NCBI GenBank assembly: GCA_027486415.1
Contig: JAIXPC010000002.1
Location: 682,001-746,000 of the forward strand
DNA length: 64,000 nucleotides
Source of the DNA: Sphingomonadales bacterium
GTDB taxonomy: Bacteria; Pseudomonadota; Alphaproteobacteria; Sphingomonadales; Sphingomonadaceae
Direction: 5' to 3'
Below are positions 1-8,491 of the stretch, in pieces (the stretch's first letter is position 1; each line of letters begins with the position of its first letter). The translations under genes were made by a program, and so were the position numbers. Under the pieces are notes generated by a model that was not told the origin of the DNA, did not search any database, and was given only the letters and a program-made list of their open reading frames with translations.

Positions 1-1
1 G

Positions 2-805
2 CTGGCCACGCTGAAGCGCGACGATTTCCCGGTGATCGCCGAAACCGATCTGCCGGTGCGCTTCACCCTGTCGGCGGCGGATCTGAAGGAGCTGATCGAC
101 GCGGTGCGCTTTGCGATCTCGACGGAAGAAACGCGCTATTATCTGAACGGCATCTATCTGCACGCCACCACCGGCCCGTCGCCCAAGCTGCGCGGCGTTG
201 CCACCGATGGCCACCGTCTCGCCCGGATCGAGATGGACCTGCCTGCCGGCGCCGAAGATATGCCGGGCGTGATCGTGCCGCGCAAATGCGTCAACGAGGT
301 GCGGAAGCTGCTGGACGAGATGGCCGGTGACGCCCCGGTGGAAGTCAGCCTGTCGGCTGCCAAGATCCGTTTCAAGTTCTCGGAAGATTCGACGCTGACC
401 AGCAAGCTGATCGACGGCACCTTCCCGGACTACACCCGCGTGATCCCGACGGCGAACGACAAGCTGCTGAAGATCGATGCGAAGACGCTGGCCGAAGGCG
501 TGGACCGCGTGGCGGCGATTGCCACCACGGAAAAGACCCGCGCCGTCAAGCTGGCGCTGGGCCGTGACAAGGTCACGCTGTCGGTCACCAGCCCGGAAAA
601 CGGCACCGCCGCCGAAGACGTGCCGGCCGATTATGCCGCCGCCGAGATCGAGGTGGGCTTCAACTATCGCTATCTGCTCGACATCTTGGGCCAGGTGGGC
701 AGCGACCTGGTGGATGTGCACCTGGCCGATGCGTCGGCCCCGACGCTGATCCGCGAGAATGACGAGGCGAAGGCGCTGTATGTGCTGATGCCGATGCGCG
801 TCTGA
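2..805 (+). CDS. dnaN: DNA polymerase III beta subunit (sliding clamp), 3' part
   Basis: The open frame runs in from the left edge of the window, so the N-terminal part is missing. The visible 267 residues cover the second and third clamp domains and end in the typical C-terminal VLMPMRV. The phrases RYYLNGIYLH, ATDGHRLA and a PDYTRVIP segment are family hallmarks. The protein forms a dimeric ring that tethers DNA polymerase III to DNA and recruits other replication and repair proteins. Codon use is high-GC like the rest of the window, in contrast to the vapD-like gene that follows. The identification is secure. Confidence 0.97.
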   Translation: MATLKRDDFPVIAETDLPVRFTLSAADLKELIDAVRFAISTEETRYYLNGIYLHATTGPSPKLRGVATDGHRLARIEMDLPAGAEDMPGVIVPRKCVNEVRKLLDEMAGDAPVEVSLSAAKIRFKFSEDSTLTSKLIDGTFPDYTRVIPTANDKLLKIDAKTLAEGVDRVAAIATTEKTRAVKLALGRDKVTLSVTSPENGTAAEDVPADYAAAEIEVGFNYRYLLDILGQVGSDLVDVHLADASAPTLIRENDEAKALYVLMPMRV

Positions 806-808
806 GTT

Positions 809-860
809 CTGCGGTAAATCCGCAGCAAAAGGGGGGTCGGACCAAATGGCACGACCCCCC
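809..860. terminator. Two consecutive hairpins after dnaN
   Basis: Arms CTGCGG (809-814) and CCGCAG (820-825) flank a 5-nt loop. Four A residues follow, then a perfect 9-bp stem GGGGGGTCG (831-839) with CGACCCCCC (852-860) around a 12-nt loop. The second stem is very GC-rich and sits 25 nt after the dnaN stop. Read on the minus strand it is followed by TTTT, so it could stop antisense transcription as well. An ATG lies in the loop of the second hairpin (846-848). Confidence 0.6.
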
Positions 861-962
861 CCAAAGCCGGCACGAAAGCGCGCCAACGCTCTCACAGCCG
901 AAAAGTCCACCAAATCCGCCGCCAGCGGTCAGAATAGGAGACTTGAGATGACAACAGCCTGA
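846..962 (+). CDS. Possible 38-residue basic small ORF before vapD
   Basis: An open frame starts at the ATG in the loop of the GC-rich hairpin (preceded by a G run) and ends at a TGA 140 nt before the VapD-like start. The product would be 38 residues, rich in Lys, Arg, Pro, Ala and Ser, with no recognisable domain. Some vapD genes are known to be paired with a small upstream antitoxin gene, which is why it is listed. The sequence gives no homology evidence and the frame could be chance. An internal ATG (948) with AGGAG upstream reads only four codons. Confidence 0.2.
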   Translation: MARPPPKPARKRANALTAEKSTKSAASGQNRRLEMTTA

Positions 963-975
963 TGAGCCGCCGCCG

Positions 976-993
976 GCGCATCATATGATGCGC
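976..993. promoter_or_regulatory. Perfect 18-bp palindrome upstream of vapD
   Basis: The sequence GCGCATCATATGATGCGC is identical to its own reverse complement and lies about 110 bp before the VapD-like start codon. A symmetric site of this size with no loop is more like a dimeric repressor site than an RNA hairpin. Toxin-antitoxin loci are often autoregulated through such sites. No regulator can be named. Confidence 0.4.
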
Positions 994-1102
994 GGGCAAG
1001 GCCTAGCAAGCACCAAATCAGTCCTCCCCCAGACGATTTGATCCGGCTTCCACGAGAAGCGACGGAGTGTCCTTTTGCGTGTTCCGGACAGAGGGATTTG
1101 CC

Positions 1103-1405
1103 ATGAAATCTATGCTGCTGACGTTTGACCTTGATACCCGTGCTGCCGAAAAAATGTTCGGAAACAGGGGTTTGCCATACTCTAGGCTGGAAAATTTTCT
1201 GTTTCGGTTTGGATTTCGGCGAGAACAGGGAAGTGCTTTTCTAAACACTTCAGGGATGACCCCCGCGGAGCAGTCGGCCTTCTTACAGGCGATGGCTGAT
1301 GAGTTGCCTTGGCTTATGAAGATTGCGAGTGATGTGAAATTGCGGGAGGTTGCTAACGACATTTGTGTCGTGCTGAACCCTAGGCAATACAAGTTCCCCT
1401 TCTGA
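1103..1405 (+). CDS. vapD: VapD-like endoribonuclease (toxin family)
   Basis: The 100-residue product matches the VapD pattern: an N-terminal FDLDT strand with Asp, a Tyr followed by a helix, then FGFRREQGSAFLN, a PWLM segment and a closing hydrophobic strand. VapD proteins (about 90-100 residues) have a Cas2/ferredoxin-like fold and cleave mRNA. The start is the ATG at 1103, because GAGGG lies 7 nt upstream. A GTG 36 nt earlier in frame lacks such a site. Base composition is visibly lower in GC than the neighbours, with A/T-ending codons, so recent acquisition is likely. An upstream antitoxin is not certain. The gene stands alone between dnaN and ccmF. Confidence 0.7.
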   Translation: MKSMLLTFDLDTRAAEKMFGNRGLPYSRLENFLFRFGFRREQGSAFLNTSGMTPAEQSAFLQAMADELPWLMKIASDVKLREVANDICVVLNPRQYKFPF

Positions 1406-1412
1406 CCGCGCA

Positions 1413-1440
1413 CGGGCGGGCGCGGCCAAAGACCCGCCCG
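1413..1440 (+). terminator. Hairpin after vapD
   Basis: Perfect 8-bp arms CGGGCGGG (1413-1420) and CCCGCCCG (1433-1440) enclose a 12-nt loop, 7 nt after the VapD-like stop codon. No U tract follows. The rest of the gap up to ccmF (1441-1641) holds no gene; TTGCCG at 1558 and GATACG at 1581, 17 nt apart, could be a weak promoter for ccmF. Confidence 0.5.
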
Positions 1441-1641
1441 CCGGTTCCACGGGCCGCCGGGGCCGGACCCGACAATTGCCCCTGCAGACGTTGGCGATGC
1501 GATACGTCGTCACGCTGGCTCTTGCCGCCCGGTTCAAGCCTTGTTGCCGCTCGCCGCTTGCCGATAAATCCTAGCATCTTGATACGCATCGGCTAGAGCA
1601 AGCATGACGGGCCGGCGCACCACTGCCGGCTGGAGGACCCC

Positions 1642-3642
1642 ATGCTCGCCGAAATCGGCCATTATGCCCTGATCCTGTCGTTGCTGGTGGCACTGGCGCA
1701 GGCGGTGTTGCCAATGGCAGGCGCATTGCGCGGCGATGCGGCGCTGATGGCGTTCGGGCGCAGTGCCGCCGTCCTGCAGGCGCTGCTGATCACGATCAGC
1801 TTTGGCTGCCTGATGATCCTGTTTGGCAAGGCGGATTTCTCGGTGGCGCTGGTCGCCAACCATTCGGCGCTGTCGCAGCCGCTGCCCTATCGGCTGGCGG
1901 CGACCTGGGGCAATCACGAAGGATCGATGCTGCTGTGGGTGCTGGTGCTGGCCATCTACGGTGCCGGCATCGCCCGCTTTGGCGACAATCTGAGAGAAAC
2001 GCTGCAGGCCCGTATCCTCAGCGTCCAGGCGATGATCTCGGTGGCGTTTCTGGCCTTCGCGCTGTTCACGTCGAACCCGTTCGCCCGGCTGGTGCCGGCA
2101 CCGCTGGATGGTGCCGAATTGAACCCGCTGCTGCAGGATCCCGGCCTCGTCTTCCACCCGCCGCTGCTCTACCTCGGCTATGTCGGCTTTTCGGTCACCT
2201 TCAGCTTTGCGGTCGCCGCGCTGCTGGAAGGACGGGCCGATCCGGCGTGGGCGCGCTGGATGCGCCCCTGGGTTCTGGCAGCGTGGGTGCCGCTTACCTG
2301 CGGCATCACGCTGGGCAGTTTCTGGGCCTATTATGAACTGGGCTGGGGCGGCTGGTGGTTCTGGGATCCGGTGGAAAACGCCAGCTTCATGCCGTGGCTG
2401 ATCGGCACGGCGCTGCTGCATTCGGCCATCGTCACCGAAAAGCGCGGCAGCCTTGCCGGCTGGACGATCCTGCTCGCCATCCTGGCCTTCTCGCTGTCGC
2501 TGATCGGCACCTTCCTCGTCCGCTCCGGCATTCTCACCTCGGTCCACGCCTTTGCCGTCGATCCGGAACGCGGCGTGTTCATCCTCGCCATGATCATTGG
2601 TGCCACCGGCACGGCGCTGGCCATGTTCGCCGCGCGTGCGCCAATGCTGAAATCGGGTGCGCTGTTCGGCACGGTCAGCCGCGAATCCGGGCTGACGGTC
2701 AACAATCTCCTGCTGATGGCACTGACGGCGGTGGTGTTTCTCGGCACCTTCTACCCGGTGATCATGGAGGCGGTGTCCCCGGCCAACAAGATTTCCGTTG
2801 GCCCGCCCTATTACAATCTCGTCTTCGTGCCGCTGTCCGCACCGCTCTTGGTGCTTGTCACCATCGGGCCGATGCTGGCGTGGAAACGCGACGATCTTGG
2901 CGTGGTGGCGAAAAAACTGATCGTGCCGACGCTGCTGGTCGCCGCCGGGCTGGCCGCCATGGTGGTGTGGCTTGGCACGGCGCAGGTTGTTGCCGCACTG
3001 GGGCTGGCGCTGGGCGCGTGGCTGGTGCTGGGCGCGGCTCTGGTGCTGGCGCGGCGCTGGCGCGGTGCGGCGGGCTTTTCGTGGCGGCTGGTCCGCACCA
3101 CGCCGGCCGCCACCATCGGGCTGGCGCTGGCCCATGCCGGCCTGGGCTTCACCACCGCCGGCATCGCGGCGATGAGCAGCTTTGCCGCCGAAAAGATCCT
3201 GGTGATGCGCCCCGGCGACGTGGCCACCGCCGGCCCGCTGTCGGTGACGCTGCAGCGCGCCGAAGAGGTGGATGGTGCCAATTACCGTGCGCTGCGCGCC
3301 CATTTCCGTGTCAGCCAGAATGGTTCGCAGCGCGCCCTTGTTTCGGAACGCCGCATCTACACCGTGTCGGGCAACCAGACGACCGAAGCCGGCATCGGGG
3401 TTTCCATTGCCGGCAACCAATATGTCGCCATCGGCGATGTGCAGCAGGATGCGCGCGGGCAGGGGCTGGTCGTCCGCATCTATTGGCACCCGCTGGTCGG
3501 CTGGATCTGGTTTGGTGGCCTTTTGATGGCGATGGGCGGTGCGGCCAGCCTCGCTGATCGCCGCTTCCGCATCGGGGCGCCGCAGGTGCGCCAGTCCCCG
3601 ACGGCCAGGCCCCTTGCGCCGGCCCTGGTTCCTGCCGAATAA
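1642..3642 (+). CDS. ccmF: Cytochrome c maturation protein CcmF (heme lyase subunit)
   Basis: CcmF is the integral membrane component of the system I heme lyase that attaches heme to apocytochrome c in the periplasm. The 666-residue product is of normal length and strongly hydrophobic. It carries the tryptophan-rich WWD motif GWGGWWFWDPVEN at about residues 234-247 and, earlier, the conserved TWGNHEGSMLLW segment. GGAGG five nt before the ATG supports the start. It opens the ccmF-ccmG-ccmH-ccmI operon. The heme chaperone gene ccmE, often found directly upstream, is not in this window. Confidence 0.96.
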   Translation: MLAEIGHYALILSLLVALAQAVLPMAGALRGDAALMAFGRSAAVLQALLITISFGCLMILFGKADFSVALVANHSALSQPLPYRLAATWGNHEGSMLLWVLVLAIYGAGIARFGDNLRETLQARILSVQAMISVAFLAFALFTSNPFARLVPAPLDGAELNPLLQDPGLVFHPPLLYLGYVGFSVTFSFAVAALLEGRADPAWARWMRPWVLAAWVPLTCGITLGSFWAYYELGWGGWWFWDPVENASFMPWLIGTALLHSAIVTEKRGSLAGWTILLAILAFSLSLIGTFLVRSGILTSVHAFAVDPERGVFILAMIIGATGTALAMFAARAPMLKSGALFGTVSRESGLTVNNLLLMALTAVVFLGTFYPVIMEAVSPANKISVGPPYYNLVFVPLSAPLLVLVTIGPMLAWKRDDLGVVAKKLIVPTLLVAAGLAAMVVWLGTAQVVAALGLALGAWLVLGAALVLARRWRGAAGFSWRLVRTTPAATIGLALAHAGLGFTTAGIAAMSSFAAEKILVMRPGDVATAGPLSVTLQRAEEVDGANYRALRAHFRVSQNGSQRALVSERRIYTVSGNQTTEAGIGVSIAGNQYVAIGDVQQDARGQGLVVRIYWHPLVGWIWFGGLLMAMGGAASLADRRFRIGAPQVRQSPTARPLAPALVPAE

Positions 3643-3651
3643 GGCTAGCCC

Positions 3652-4194
3652 ATGAAGCGCCTGATCTTCATCCTGCCAATCATCGCCTTTGCCGGGCTGG
3701 CGGCCTTCCTTGGCTATGGCCTGACGCAGGACCCCAAGGAACTGCCCAGCCAGCTGATCGACCGGCCGCTGCCCGAATTCGCCCTGCCCGGCATCGCCGA
3801 TGAACCGGGCGGCGGCCCTGGTCTCGCCAGCGCCAGCTTCCGGGGCGAGCCGCGCCTGCTCAACATCTGGGCCAGCTGGTGCGCGGCCTGCCCGCAGGAA
3901 CATCCGGTGCTGACCCGCATCGCGGACGAAGGCTTTCCCGTCTATGGCATCGCCTGGAAGGACAAGCCGGCAGACAGCCGTGCCTTCCTTGCCCGCTATG
4001 GCGATCCCTATGCCGGCATGGGTTCGGATTTCTCGGGCCGCACCGCCATCGATCTGGGCGTCACCGGCGCGCCGGAAACCTTCATCGTGGACAAAAAGGG
4101 CCGGGTGCGTTTCAAGCAGATCGGCCCGATCAGCCCGGAGGTGTGGGAAGGCCAGATCAAGCCGCTGATGCAGCAATTGCGGGCCGAAGCATGA
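3652..4194 (+). CDS. ccmG: CcmG/DsbE thioredoxin-like thiol:disulfide oxidoreductase
   Basis: This membrane-anchored periplasmic thioredoxin keeps apocytochrome c cysteines reduced for heme attachment. The 180-residue product has one N-terminal membrane segment (about residues 4-22) and the redox motif WCAAC with C77 and C80. GAPETFIVD near residue 142 is the usual cis-Pro region. AAGG lies 7 nt before the ATG. The stop overlaps the ccmH start as ATGA, which implies coupled translation. Confidence 0.95.
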   Translation: MKRLIFILPIIAFAGLAAFLGYGLTQDPKELPSQLIDRPLPEFALPGIADEPGGGPGLASASFRGEPRLLNIWASWCAACPQEHPVLTRIADEGFPVYGIAWKDKPADSRAFLARYGDPYAGMGSDFSGRTAIDLGVTGAPETFIVDKKGRVRFKQIGPISPEVWEGQIKPLMQQLRAEA

Positions 4195-4649
4195 AACGCC
4201 TGATCCTCGCGCTGGCGCTTGCCATCGCCGCGCCCGCCGCTGCCGTCCTCCCCGATGAAATGCTGCCCGATGCGGCGCAGGAACAGCGTGCGCGCATGAT
4301 CTCGAAGGATCTGCGCTGCGTCGTCTGCCAGAACCAGTCCATCGACGACAGTGACGCCCCGCTGGCGCGCGATCTGCGCGTGCTGGTGCGCGAACAGATC
4401 CGGCTGGGCAAAACGGATGCCGAGGTGCGCGACTATGTCGTGGCCCGCTATGGCAATTTCGTGCTGCTGAAACCGCCGGTGGAAGGCGATACGCTGCTGC
4501 TGTGGGCCGGGCCCTTTGCCGTGCTGCTGCTGGGCGGTGTGGCCATGATCCTCTGGCAACGCCGCCGCCCGGCGGCCACCCCCGATTCCGCGCCGCTCAC
4601 CGACGCCGAACGCGCCGAACTTGACCGGCTGGCCGGCCCTGCTGACTGA
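4191..4649 (+). CDS. ccmH: Cytochrome c maturation protein CcmH
   Basis: CcmH reduces or presents apocytochrome c to the CcmF lyase. The 152-residue product has a signal peptide (residues 1-18) and the diagnostic LRCVVCQNQSI motif with C43 and C46. It also has one membrane segment near residues 101-120 and a short charged C-terminus. The start overlaps the ccmG stop by 4 nt. The C-terminal TPR part present in enterobacterial CcmH is absent here and is supplied by the next gene. Confidence 0.95.
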   Translation: MKRLILALALAIAAPAAAVLPDEMLPDAAQEQRARMISKDLRCVVCQNQSIDDSDAPLARDLRVLVREQIRLGKTDAEVRDYVVARYGNFVLLKPPVEGDTLLLWAGPFAVLLLGGVAMILWQRRRPAATPDSAPLTDAERAELDRLAGPAD

Positions 4650-4657
4650 GACACTGA

Positions 4658-5902
4658 ATGACGCTCTGGATCATCCTCACCGCGCTCACCGCGCTGGCCG
4701 CAGCCTGGCTGACCATTCCGCTGGTGCGCCGCCACGAAGCGCGCGTTGACGCCCGCGCCGCCACCATTGCCGTGCTGAAGGACCAGCTCGCCGATGTCGA
4801 CGTGCAGCTCGCCGCCGGCAGCATCCAGCCCGGCGAGGCAGAGGGGCTTCGCAACGAGATCCGCCGCCGCCTGCTCGCCGCCGGCCATATCCCTACCGAG
4901 CTTGACCGCACCATGGGCCAGAGGGCGCTTTCGGGGCTGGCGCTGGGCCTTGCCGTGATGGTCGCCGGTGCCGGTGCCGCGCTCTATGCCAGCATGGGCC
5001 AGCCCGAACTGGCCGGCAGCGGCGCGCCCACGCCGGCAGCGGCCGCACCCACCGCCGCACCGGCTGGGGACGCCGCCGCGCAGGGCGAAGTGACCCAGCT
5101 GATCACTGGCCTGGAACAGAAGATGCAGGCCAATCCCGATGATCCCGAAGGCTGGCGGATGCTGGGCTGGAGCTATTTCCAGACCGGGCGTTACGCCGAT
5201 TCGGCCAAGGCCTATGCCAAGGCGATTGCGCTGAAGCCCGATGGTGTCGGCTTCCAGTCCGCCTATGGCGAGGCGCTGGTGCAGGAAGCCGGCGGGCAGG
5301 TGACGCCGGCCGCCGCCGCCGCCTTTGAAAAGGCCGCCGCACAGGATGGCAGCGATGCCCGCGCCCGCTATTTCCTCGCTGTCCGCAAGGTCGAAGCCGG
5401 TGACCGCAAGGGGGCCATCGACGATATGCTGCGCCTGATTGCCGACAGCCCGGCCGATGCGCCGTGGCTGCCGCAACTGCGCGCCGCCGTGCAACAGACG
5501 GCGCAGGCCGCCGGCATCGACATCAGCGCGCGCCTCGCGGCCGCGAAGCCGGTGGGCACCGCCAGTGTGCCGGGCCTGCCGCCGCCGGTCGCTGCTGCCG
5601 CCGCCGCCGCTGCCCCCGCGGGCGTGATGCCCGGCCCCAGCCGCGACCAGGTGCAGGCGGCGCAGGCGATGAGCCCGGCCGACCGGCAGGCGATGATCCG
5701 TTCCATGGTCGATGGCCTTGCCGAAAAGCTGAAGGCCAATCCGAAGGACGAAGGCGGCTGGCTGCGCCTGATGCGCGCCCGGCAGGTGCTGGGCGATGCC
5801 GCCGCTGCGAAAACGGCGCGGGATCAGGCGCTGGCCGCGTTCGCCGGTGATACGGCGGCGCAGGGCCGCATCCGGGCGGCGGCAGCGGAGATGGGGCTTT
5901 AA
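4658..5902 (+). CDS. ccmI: CcmI: TPR-containing cytochrome c biogenesis protein
   Basis: CcmI binds the C-terminus of apocytochrome c through TPR repeats and delivers it to CcmH/CcmF. The 414-residue product starts with a membrane segment and a cytoplasmic loop, with a second membrane segment near residue 90. TPR-like units follow (for example PDDPEGWRMLGWSYFQTGRYADSAKAYAKA), then a long Ala/Pro-rich linker and a last helical repeat. It begins 8 nt after ccmH. Its TAA stop overlaps the opposing lysR TAA at the sequence TTAA. Confidence 0.93.
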   Translation: MTLWIILTALTALAAAWLTIPLVRRHEARVDARAATIAVLKDQLADVDVQLAAGSIQPGEAEGLRNEIRRRLLAAGHIPTELDRTMGQRALSGLALGLAVMVAGAGAALYASMGQPELAGSGAPTPAAAAPTAAPAGDAAAQGEVTQLITGLEQKMQANPDDPEGWRMLGWSYFQTGRYADSAKAYAKAIALKPDGVGFQSAYGEALVQEAGGQVTPAAAAAFEKAAAQDGSDARARYFLAVRKVEAGDRKGAIDDMLRLIADSPADAPWLPQLRAAVQQTAQAAGIDISARLAAAKPVGTASVPGLPPPVAAAAAAAAPAGVMPGPSRDQVQAAQAMSPADRQAMIRSMVDGLAEKLKANPKDEGGWLRLMRARQVLGDAAAAKTARDQALAAFAGDTAAQGRIRAAAAEMGL

Positions 5903-6783
5903 GGCAGCAATTGCGCCAGCAGCGGATTGGGAAACCGCCGGCGCTGGGTGATGGCGTGGAATTCCTCGGTAAGGCCGGGGATGGTGAAGATATCCACCAG
6001 CGCGCCGGCCGCCAGCTCGTCCTTGACGACGATCGGCGGCACCAATGTCAGCGCCTGTGATGATCGTGCCAGCAGGCGCAGCATCGCCATGTCGTCAACC
6101 TCGGCCAGGATGATGGGCTGCACGCCGGCGGCATCCAGCATCTGATCGAAGGCCGTGCGGATATCGAGGCCCCTGGCCGGCAGCAGCACCGGCAGCTTCG
6201 CCAGATCCTGCGGGAAACGCAGCGGCCGATGGATCAGGCCGGGCGGGCCGACGAGGCCGACCGGCTGTTCCGCAATGCGGCGGCTGTGGATGTCGGCAGC
6301 GACGGCACCGCGGGGCGGCTGGTTGGCCAGCACCACGTCAAGCTCGTGCGCCTCCAGCTGTGTCAGCAGGTCGGTCAGCGTGCCCGACACCATGACCAGT
6401 TCCACATCGCGGCGGCCGATCAGCGGCGCGACGAATTCGGCCTGGAAATTGCGCGAGAGCGTGGGAAGCGCGCCCACCCGCAGCACCTGCTGGTCCAGCC
6501 GCACCCGCCCGGCCAACGTCTGCTGCAGCGCCTCGCCGGCGGCGAACACCGTATCGGCGTAATCCAGCGCGATCTTGCCCGCCTCCGTCAACGCCATGCG
6601 GCGCGGGCCGCGATCGAACAGGCTGTGGCCCAGCGCTTCCTCCAGCGCCTTCAGCTGCACCGACAGTGCCGACTGCGACAGATTGAGCACGGCCGCCGCA
6701 CGGGTGAGGCTGCCGGCGTGCGCCACGGCGTGGAAATAGCGCAAGTGATTGTAATTCAGCGCGGCCACGGGGAGGACTTCCAT
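5899..6783 (-). CDS. LysR-family transcriptional regulator, NhaR-like
   Basis: The 294-residue product has an N-terminal winged helix-turn-helix (about residues 9-68; NYNHLRYFHAVAHAGSLTRAA, then LNLSQSALSVQLKALE) and a C-terminal effector-binding domain. The N-terminus is close to the NhaR subgroup. It is divergent from the dabB-dabA pair with only 93 bp between the starts, the standard arrangement for a LysR regulator controlling its neighbour. The effector cannot be read from the sequence; control by inorganic carbon, pH or sodium is inference. The start has no clear Shine-Dalgarno sequence. Confidence 0.9.
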   Translation of the reverse strand: MEVLPVAALNYNHLRYFHAVAHAGSLTRAAAVLNLSQSALSVQLKALEEALGHSLFDRGPRRMALTEAGKIALDYADTVFAAGEALQQTLAGRVRLDQQVLRVGALPTLSRNFQAEFVAPLIGRRDVELVMVSGTLTDLLTQLEAHELDVVLANQPPRGAVAADIHSRRIAEQPVGLVGPPGLIHRPLRFPQDLAKLPVLLPARGLDIRTAFDQMLDAAGVQPIILAEVDDMAMLRLLARSSQALTLVPPIVVKDELAAGALVDIFTIPGLTEEFHAITQRRRFPNPLLAQLLP

Positions 6784-6876
6784 TAAATCGAACGTTATTT
6801 TTCAATATATCTATTTTACGCAAAGTCTGCCAGTGCATAAGGCGAGTGTCGTTCCCTTCTTTCTGGAGCGACCCGC
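6784..6876. promoter_or_regulatory. Divergent lysR/dabB control region
   Basis: This 93-bp gap is markedly AT-rich for the window (for example around 6795-6820). It holds an imperfect inverted repeat ATCGAA-N8-TTCAAT at 6787-6806 beside the lysR start, a plausible LysR-type operator. GGAG at 6865-6868 is the dabB ribosome binding site. No exact -10 or -35 boxes can be assigned with confidence. Confidence 0.5.
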
Positions 6877-8457
6877 ATGACGACCTCCCCCCTGCTCTGG
6901 CTGACAATGATTGGCCCCGCCGCGCTGATGGCGCTGGCCGCGGCCCCGATCACCGCGCCGGCCCGCCTTGCCGGTCTCGCCCGCGCGGCCGCCCTCACCA
7001 GCCTTGGCACCGCTGCCGTCGCTGCCCTGCTGGTGGCGCTGAACGGCCCTGCCGCCACCCCGGCGCTGCCCGGCATCGGCATCCTGTTCGATCCGCTCAC
7101 TGCCGTCATGTTCCTGCTGGTCAGCTTCGTCGGCACCATCGTCGTGCATTATTCGCGCAACTACATGGCCGGTGATCCCGGCCATGCCCGCTTCACCCGG
7201 CTGCTGTCGGGCACGCTCGCCAGCGTGCTGCTGCTGATCCTGTCGGGCAACATGGCGATGTTCCTTGCCGCGTGGGTGGCGACGTCGCTGGGTCTTGGCA
7301 GCCTGCTCGTCTTTTACAGCGACCGTCCGGCCGCCATCCTCGCCGCCCGCAAGAAGTTCATCGCCAGCCGCATCGGCGATCTCTGCCTTGCCGTCGCCAT
7401 CGGGCTGGTCTGGGAGGTGACGGGCACGCTGGACTTTGCCGGTGCCACCGCCGCCTTCACTGCCATCGCCGCCAGCGGAGCGACCCCGACCGCGCTCGGC
7501 CTGGCGGCCATCCTCATTGCCATCGCTGCCCTGCTGAAATCGGCGCAGTTCCCGCTGCACGGCTGGCTGACCGAGGTGATGGAAACGCCCACCCCGGTCT
7601 CGGCCCTGCTCCACGCCGGCATCATCAACGCCGGCGGCTTCCTTGCCCTGCGCTTTGCCGGCCTCTTGCAACTGTCGACGCCGTCGCTTGATCTGCTGCT
7701 CATCGTCGGCGGCTTCACCGCGCTGTTCGCCAGCGTCGTCATGCTCACCCAGAATGCCATCAAGGTGGCGCTGGCGTGGTCGACCATCGCGCAGATGGGC
7801 TTCATGCTGCTGCAGTGCGGGCTTGGCGCCTGGCCGGCAGCGCTGCTGCACATCGTCGCCCACTCGCTCTACAAGGCGCACGCCTTCCTGTCGTCGGGCA
7901 GCGTCGTCGATATCGCCCGCGCCAGCTGGTCGCCCAGCCCCGGCGGTGCGCCGCACCCGGCGCGGCTGGCGCTGGCGGTGGCCGGCGTGATTGCGGCGGT
8001 GGGCGTCGTCGGCTCGCTGTCGGGCCTGGAACTCGCCCGCGAACCCGGCCTGTTCGCGCTGGGGGCGATCCTGCTGATGGGCCTGGCCCACTATATCGCC
8101 CAGTCGATCGATACCCGCCCGACCGGCTTTGTCATCGCCCGCACCGTGGCTGCTGCCATCGGTGTCGCCGCGGCGTGGTTCGCGCTGCAATCGGGCATGG
8201 CGGGCCTGATGGCCGGTGCCTTCCCGCTGGGCGCCGATCGCAGCGACCCGGTGGCGCTGGCGGCGATCATCGCGGTGGTCGGCGGCTTTGCGGCGCTCAC
8301 CATCGGCCAGGCCAGCTTCATCACCGCCAAGCCCGGCGGCTCGACGCCGGAATGGGCCAAGGCCTTCTATGTCCACGCCCACAACGGCCTCTACGTCAAC
8401 GCCATCGCCAACCGGCTGGTGCTGCGCCTGTGGCCCACCGGCCTGGCCAAGCGCTGA
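6877..8457 (+). CDS. dabB: DabB: NuoL-like membrane subunit of a DAB inorganic carbon transporter
   Basis: The 526-residue polytopic protein belongs to the proton-conducting NuoL/NuoM/MrpA family. It has the conserved motifs FPLHGWLTEVMETPTPVSALLHAGIINAGGF and a Lys-rich TM7-like segment (ALLKSAQFPLHGW). It is shorter than NuoL, and no other complex I gene is present. It directly precedes a DUF2309 protein (gap 34 bp). That pair is the experimentally established DabA/DabB system, in which DabB probably couples proton influx to vectorial CO2 hydration by DabA. Some databases label such proteins NADH dehydrogenase subunits, which would be misleading here. Confidence 0.88.
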   Translation: MTTSPLLWLTMIGPAALMALAAAPITAPARLAGLARAAALTSLGTAAVAALLVALNGPAATPALPGIGILFDPLTAVMFLLVSFVGTIVVHYSRNYMAGDPGHARFTRLLSGTLASVLLLILSGNMAMFLAAWVATSLGLGSLLVFYSDRPAAILAARKKFIASRIGDLCLAVAIGLVWEVTGTLDFAGATAAFTAIAASGATPTALGLAAILIAIAALLKSAQFPLHGWLTEVMETPTPVSALLHAGIINAGGFLALRFAGLLQLSTPSLDLLLIVGGFTALFASVVMLTQNAIKVALAWSTIAQMGFMLLQCGLGAWPAALLHIVAHSLYKAHAFLSSGSVVDIARASWSPSPGGAPHPARLALAVAGVIAAVGVVGSLSGLELAREPGLFALGAILLMGLAHYIAQSIDTRPTGFVIARTVAAAIGVAAAWFALQSGMAGLMAGAFPLGADRSDPVALAAIIAVVGGFAALTIGQASFITAKPGGSTPEWAKAFYVHAHNGLYVNAIANRLVLRLWPTGLAKR

Positions 8458-8491
8458 TCCCTCTCCCCCCATTTCGCGAAAGGCTGATCCG

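Noticed and set aside
1534-4176. 880-codon minus-strand frame opposite ccmF and ccmG
   Set aside because: Composition typical of antisense reading (Arg, His, Gln, Gly), no hydrophobic core or start signal; the plus strand carries clear ccm genes.
6877-8457. Annotation as a complex I subunit (NuoL)
   Set aside because: No other nuo gene is present, the protein is shorter than NuoL and it is paired with DUF2309; DabB fits better.
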